In this document: positions 59,966-64,000 of the stretch, piece by piece | Position numbering within the stretch: the stretch's first letter is position 1 | Layout: each line of letters opens with the position of its first letter | Source: Rhynchopus euleeides | Lineage: Eukaryota; Euglenozoa; Diplonemea; Diplonemida; Diplonemidae | Direction of reading: 5' to 3' | Length of the DNA stretch: 64,000 nucleotides | Assembly: GCA_963210315.1 (NCBI GenBank) | Contig: OY723264.1 | Span: forward strand, 1,426,001 to 1,490,000 | Program-made: the position numbers and the translations under genes | The notes under the pieces: model-generated | What the model saw: the letters and a program-made list of their open reading frames with translations, nothing else | What the model was told of the DNA's origin: nothing | Database searches by the model: none

Positions 59966-62338
59966 ATGGTGGACAGGATGAACCGAATCGCTGTGCTGTA
60001 CGAGGAACACCCGACCCTATCCTCTGCTGACGCCCTCGGTCCTGTGGGCATCGCGATCTCGGTCGCCCTCCCGGCTGCTGGACTAGAGTGGGGCGACGAC
60101 ATCCGTGACTGTGCCATCGGGGATATGTGTCTCGCCGGTGAACCACGGTCCTCCCGGAACCATGCGCTGCGCGACAATCTGCGGCGGCAGGGCTGGAAGG
60201 CGCTGGCGAAGCACCGTTCTTCCTTCTCGGGGATCGAAAACGGTGTGGACTACGACAGGACGAACGCGCTCCGCCTGGAGACGAAGGACGGGAACCTCTC
60301 GCGGGCGCTGACGGTGGTGCTTGCTGGTGGTGTCTTCTTCGCGACACGATGGGGGCGCAACGGCGCCTACGTCTCTGGTGGCAGACGTGCGACGACAGAC
60401 GAGACGTCGGACTCCTCATCCCATGCCCCATCTCCCTCACCGGCTGCTGACGCGGCTATGGAAGGGGACGAAGAGGATGAAGAAGCTGAGGAAGAGGAGG
60501 AGTGCGAGTACGAAGAGGAGGAGGACGAGGAGCAGGGAGACGCCGATCTGCTCGGTTCTCAGGATTCCTTCGACTGGGATATCGTGTCCGATCCGGCGGC
60601 TGAAGAGGCAGACGTACGGGACCCCAAGCTGTGTGTACACTGCGATGGTGCGGACAGTGACACGCCCGATCACCTTTGGTGGGCATGCAGTGCGTTTGAC
60701 TCCGTCAGGTCTCACCCTCAGTACGAACCCCTGCTGCAGCTGGACCGCTCAGGGTGGCCCCCGTGCCTTGCGAGATACGGCGTGCTGCCAGAGGGATTCC
60801 AGGTAGACGAGACCTTGCTGCACACGCTGATGGGGCGCATCGTGCTGAAGCGGTGGGAGCTCGAGGCGAAGATGCGGCGCGCTGGACCCCTCGTGCACCC
60901 CTGGACGGCTGCTCTCTCCTGGCCGGCAGAGGCTTTTGACTTCGACGTATCCAGTATCCCAGAGAAGCCAGCAGCGCGGCTGTGGACGTATAGCGCTGCG
61001 TCTCTCAGGGCGATACTTGCGTGGCTCGCAGCGCTCCAATGGACGAAGCAAGGCACGGTGTCGAACATCGAGCTCGCCCTTGACTTCGAAATCTTCACAG
61101 GGAAGGCGTTACAGCCCTCGGAGCGCTCGGCACGAACCTCCAACCCCGCGATGGCCGAGCGTGGCAACCTCCTCTGGACGATGATGGGCTGCCTGAAGAG
61201 GCTATGCGACCAGCTAAGCCTTCCTACCCCGTGGCCTGCGCGACGCGAGGACCGGGTCGGCTCCCTCTGCTCGGTAGGCGCTGGAGAGGTCTGGGGCGGG
61301 ATGACACCCCGGCCCGTGTTCGCAGGTGGCGCAGAGACGATCGCGGCGTTAGAGGCGAGTGCAGAACAGGCATGTGCGGCCGCAGGCGTCGATGCAGACG
61401 GCAATATCGTGAGGTGGGGAACAAACGTGTTCCCAGACTACACTGGGATCCCCCGGACCACGCGAGCCTCACAATGGGATGGGCCACGCCCGCCCCCGCC
61501 GCGCAGCGCTATACCCGTACCAGTGCCGCGGTCGCTCGCGAGCACGTCTCTGGGCCCCCGGAAAGTGTGCAACGCGCATTCGAAACCGAAATGCGACGAG
61601 TGCGATAATGCCAAGCGGAATTACGCACTGACGATAGCTGCGTGTTGCCGCGTCCACCACCACCACGCGGACGGCCTGAAGGTGATGTGCTGTGAGACAC
61701 ACCACATGACGCGATGCGGCACCTGCGCCAATGTGAAGACATGCTGCGCGGCCGGCCACCATGGGCGCGCCCCCAGGGTCGACCAAGTTGCGAGCACGGA
61801 TGACGACAGCAGCAGCTGCGAAGACGACTCTGACAGCGAGGGAGAGGAGGGCAGCTCTGGTGCCACTGAGCATGATGGAGACGACGCTGAAGATGCGGGC
61901 TCCACCAGCGAGGAAGTCCCTCCCTCGTCTGAGATGGATAGCGACACGACGGCTGCGGCTGCGGTGAACCGCACCGCCATCGTTCTGGACGCCTCCGACG
62001 AGAACTCGATGGGGCAGGATGCCGTGAAACGCACCGTCATTTGTTTAGATCACTCTGACGAGGGCCCGTCCCTCTGGGGGGCTGGGATAGTGTGTGTGCG
62101 ACAGCCAGAGTGGGACATGTGTGCGTCTCTTCTTCTTCTTTGGCCGGGCGTGATTGAGCATTTGGCTCTTCGCTGCCCCGACGATCAGCCCAGTGAGGGC
62201 GAGTTGGGTTCTTCTGCGGAGTCATCTGCGCTGACCCCACGCGAATTCCCTGGTTTTCTTTTTACTAGTTACGAGCGACGAAGCGTAGCGAAGTCGCGAA
62301 GTAACGAAGGAAATCGTACGACTGAAGCTTTGGATTAG
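59966..62338 (+). CDS. retroelement-derived protein with Cys/His zinc clusters
   Basis: The frame gives 790 residues from the ATG at 59966 and runs open 18 codons further upstream. Near the N-terminus, WKALAKHRSSFSGIENGVDY and a later CVHC...DHLWWAC motif (Cys223, Cys226, His236, Cys241 approximately) with PPCLARYGVLPEG match the region after reverse transcriptase in some protist LINE-like elements. An acidic run (about 165-195) lies between. From about residue 535 there is a second cluster, CNAHSKPKCDEC then CCRVHHHH, CCETHHMTRCGTC and TCCAAGHH, with a repeated C-x2-H-x4-C-x2-C pattern that I do not recognise. Acidic Ser-rich sequence and two copies of a VKRTVICLD-like segment follow. It has no reverse transcriptase, so it is either a truncated element or a domesticated derivative. 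Confidence 0.55.
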   Translation: MVDRMNRIAVLYEEHPTLSSADALGPVGIAISVALPAAGLEWGDDIRDCAIGDMCLAGEPRSSRNHALRDNLRRQGWKALAKHRSSFSGIENGVDYDRTNALRLETKDGNLSRALTVVLAGGVFFATRWGRNGAYVSGGRRATTDETSDSSSHAPSPSPAADAAMEGDEEDEEAEEEEECEYEEEEDEEQGDADLLGSQDSFDWDIVSDPAAEEADVRDPKLCVHCDGADSDTPDHLWWACSAFDSVRSHPQYEPLLQLDRSGWPPCLARYGVLPEGFQVDETLLHTLMGRIVLKRWELEAKMRRAGPLVHPWTAALSWPAEAFDFDVSSIPEKPAARLWTYSAASLRAILAWLAALQWTKQGTVSNIELALDFEIFTGKALQPSERSARTSNPAMAERGNLLWTMMGCLKRLCDQLSLPTPWPARREDRVGSLCSVGAGEVWGGMTPRPVFAGGAETIAALEASAEQACAAAGVDADGNIVRWGTNVFPDYTGIPRTTRASQWDGPRPPPPRSAIPVPVPRSLASTSLGPRKVCNAHSKPKCDECDNAKRNYALTIAACCRVHHHHADGLKVMCCETHHMTRCGTCANVKTCCAAGHHGRAPRVDQVASTDDDSSSCEDDSDSEGEEGSSGATEHDGDDAEDAGSTSEEVPPSSEMDSDTTAAAAVNRTAIVLDASDENSMGQDAVKRTVICLDHSDEGPSLWGAGIVCVRQPEWDMCASLLLLWPGVIEHLALRCPDDQPSEGELGSSAESSALTPREFPGFLFTSYERRSVAKSRSNEGNRTTEALD

Positions 62339-62489
62339 CACCTCATGCCACTTCACAGGGCCTCAACACAGCCTTGAGACAGCAAGTGTGCGCTCAACAA
62401 AAAGTAGTCCGGAACTGTTCTCCCACAGTTGCTGGACAGGGTGTCTATAATAAAGCGAAAGGAGTACGATTTTCTCGCCTTCCCCTCGA
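62339..62489. other. short spacer between the last two genes
   Basis: It contains AATAAAG at about 62449, too close to the next ATG to be firmly assigned as a polyadenylation signal. Confidence 0.35.
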
Positions 62490-63860
62490 ATGAATACCCC
62501 TGCTTCCCCTACCCAGCGTCAGATGGGTGTAGAGCACGTTGCGCTTGTTGCGGAAGAATCGCCGGGCTCCCAACCCGATGATGCTCGCCGCGTTCCACCA
62601 GCAGATGCAGCACCGCCTCCGGCGCCCTCTCCGGCTCCGGAGCTCGTGCTGCACACAGACCTGATGGACGGGCTACAGACCCCGCAGACGGGCTCGCCGC
62701 CCCTCCAAGAGAGCGCCACACAACGGAGCTCTCCTAGCCCTTACGTGGGGCGCCGCCTTCCTTTCTCTCCCTCTCTTCCCTCTGAGTCCTCGATACCCCG
62801 CGCGCAGAAGCGAGTAGCACCCGTACAGGAGGCAGGCGAATCCGCCCTGGGGCGACGCTCCTTTCATAGCAGAAGAGCAGAACCTCAGCCTCCCTTGTCC
62901 CCTGATTCACCGGTTTCAGCGTCGAGCCTTCGGCCTGACGAGGATAGTATCATGTCCCCATCAGAACTTGCTTCCCCCCTTCCTCTCTCGCCTGCACCCT
63001 CCCTTGTTGTGGATGACTCGCCGGGCTTTCAGCCCGTCGACACTCGGCTTAGTCCCCCATCAGACACTGTGTCACCCCCACCACCCTCTCCATGTCAGGA
63101 GCCCCTAGTGCCTTTAGACACTGCAACCCCCTCTCTTCCCGACTGGCAGGCAGAAACGCCGTCTCACCAGGGGAGCGACACGGGCTTTCAGCCCGTCGAC
63201 ACTCGGCTTAGTCCCCCATCAGACACTGTGTCACCCCCACCACCCTCTCCATGTCAGGAGCCCCTAGTGCCATTAGACTCTACAACCCCCTCTCTTCCCG
63301 ATTGGCAGGCAGAAACGCCGTCTCACCAGGGGAGCGACACGCTCTCCCCCGAGTGCACGTCGCCGAGCCCTTACGTGGGGCGTCGACTTCCTTTCTCCCC
63401 TTCCTCCCCCTCTGAGTCCTCGATTCCCCGCGCGCAGAAACGTGTAGCGCACATGCGGGAGGCAGACGAATCTGCCCTGGAGCGCGGTTCGTTCCACAAC
63501 AGAAGAAAAGATCTCCCTTCCTCTCGCGTTATCATCAGCACAGCTAGATCAGGCGTGCCTTCCCCTTTCCCACGGGCCTCACAGGCCTTGCGCTTCTTGG
63601 AGCGCAAGACACGTGCTGTCCGTCCTTCTCGTTCTCGTTTCATCCGGAAGCAGGTGTTGCGCGCGGTTCCGAAGCGCACCCGCTGCATCCCCTCTCCCAC
63701 CATCTTTCGTTCGGCGGCTATTCCGCGCTCTTTTCAACGCGTCGTCGCGAAGATTGCGCCTCAGTATCAGCAGGCGCAATCTCCGGCTTCCAGTGTGTGC
63801 ATGTCCCCCCTCCTTTACAGCGCAACGAGGAGGAGAGCGAAACCGTGTGGTGTCACGTAG
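62490..63860 (+). CDS. Ser/Pro-rich protein with internal duplications
   Basis: 456 residues, very rich in Ser, Pro and Arg; no family is recognised. A segment of about 50 residues with PYVGRRLPFSPS and SESSIPRAQKRVA occurs twice (from about residues 84 and 290). Between them a unit beginning GFQPVDTRLSPPSDTVSPP occurs twice in direct tandem (159-base period at about 63022 and 63181). The two DNA units are almost identical, so the duplication is recent. The C-terminal 100 residues are strongly basic (RFLERKTRAVRPSRSRFIRK), suggesting nucleic-acid binding. It lies 151 bases after the zinc-cluster gene on the same strand, so both may belong to one element. Confidence 0.55.
   Translation: MNTPASPTQRQMGVEHVALVAEESPGSQPDDARRVPPADAAPPPAPSPAPELVLHTDLMDGLQTPQTGSPPLQESATQRSSPSPYVGRRLPFSPSLPSESSIPRAQKRVAPVQEAGESALGRRSFHSRRAEPQPPLSPDSPVSASSLRPDEDSIMSPSELASPLPLSPAPSLVVDDSPGFQPVDTRLSPPSDTVSPPPPSPCQEPLVPLDTATPSLPDWQAETPSHQGSDTGFQPVDTRLSPPSDTVSPPPPSPCQEPLVPLDSTTPSLPDWQAETPSHQGSDTLSPECTSPSPYVGRRLPFSPSSPSESSIPRAQKRVAHMREADESALERGSFHNRRKDLPSSRVIISTARSGVPSPFPRASQALRFLERKTRAVRPSRSRFIRKQVLRAVPKRTRCIPSPTIFRSAAIPRSFQRVVAKIAPQYQQAQSPASSVCMSPLLYSATRRRAKPCGVT
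63022..63339 (+). repeat. tandem duplication of 159 bp inside a coding region
   Basis: GGGCTTTCAGCCCGTCGACA starts at both 63022 and 63181, and the units differ by only a few substitutions. The period is a multiple of three, so the frame is kept. Confidence 0.9.
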
Positions 63861-64000
63861 TGCAAGAGTAGGATAGCGGGCCCGGTTCCTCACGGTATGG
63901 TCCTTCGGGGCCAGGCTGCGATGCCAGCACGCTAACCCAAATTTGGTGCCCCTGACGACCCCATATTGCGTAGTTTGTGCGTAGTGAAAAGGGGGGGGGG
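63861..64000. other. window edge, no feature seen
   Basis: Short mixed sequence ending in a G run at the edge of the window. Confidence 0.4.

Noticed and set aside
60437-61873. Long minus-strand frames opposite 59966-62338
   Set aside because: They are antisense shadows of a GC-rich reading frame, without recognisable motifs.

Overview
The window looks like nuclear DNA of a GC-rich, repeat-laden protist. Genes have spliceosomal introns with a uniform start (GTATG) and CAG end. Many start codons follow closely on a pyrimidine-rich tract plus AG, as at spliced-leader acceptor sites. Spacers are full of homopolymer G/C runs, microsatellites and nested DNA transposons. Proteins are clearly eukaryotic: mitochondrial 2-oxoglutarate dehydrogenase E1, the wybutosine enzyme TYW2, a CaMKK-type kinase, an ADISSP/C20orf27-like protein and a membrane cyclase-like receptor. 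A euglenozoan such as a diplonemid would fit the introns, the putative trans-splice sites and the repeat load, but this is inference: no spliced-leader RNA or rRNA is present to settle it.

Layout. 1-3990: no convincing gene, dispersed repeats only. 4001-7122: OGDH E1 in three exons. 9268-13001: a CACGGTGG transposon holding a second CACGGTGG element, which itself holds a hAT-like element. 13718-14263: ADISSP-like gene. 17082-21174: a hAT-like element, then a hAT-like element interrupted by a truncated non-LTR retrotransposon that is interrupted by another hAT-like copy, each with target duplications still readable. 21713-22885: TYW2. 23141-23812: a 672-bp palindromic element. 24048-27578: three genes of unknown function, one with three exons. 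30153-38077: a CaMKK-like kinase in five inferred exons; intron 1 (2.9 kb) is stuffed with transposons including a TTAA-flanked piggyBac-like element, and intron 3 holds a TA-flanked 745-bp fold-back element. 39164-40014 and 41362-46084: terminal-inverted-repeat elements lying between G runs; the second contains about 3.3 kb of telomere-like repeats that alternate strand. 48440-51030: degenerate minisatellite and a retrotransposon remnant. 51685-53739: a protein with an OTU protease-like and a FYVE-like zinc-finger region. 54830-57475: membrane sensor with a degenerate nucleotide-cyclase domain. 57683-59901: more fold-back elements, including a filled copy of a site that is empty at 8.5 kb. 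59966-62338 and 62490-63860: a retroelement-derived zinc-cluster protein and a Ser/Pro-rich repeat protein.

The host genes are unrelated housekeeping or signalling genes and do not form an operon-like unit. The most unusual theme is the mobile DNA: several distinct terminal-inverted-repeat families have interiors built from short self-complementary words repeated many times, including telomere-like words.
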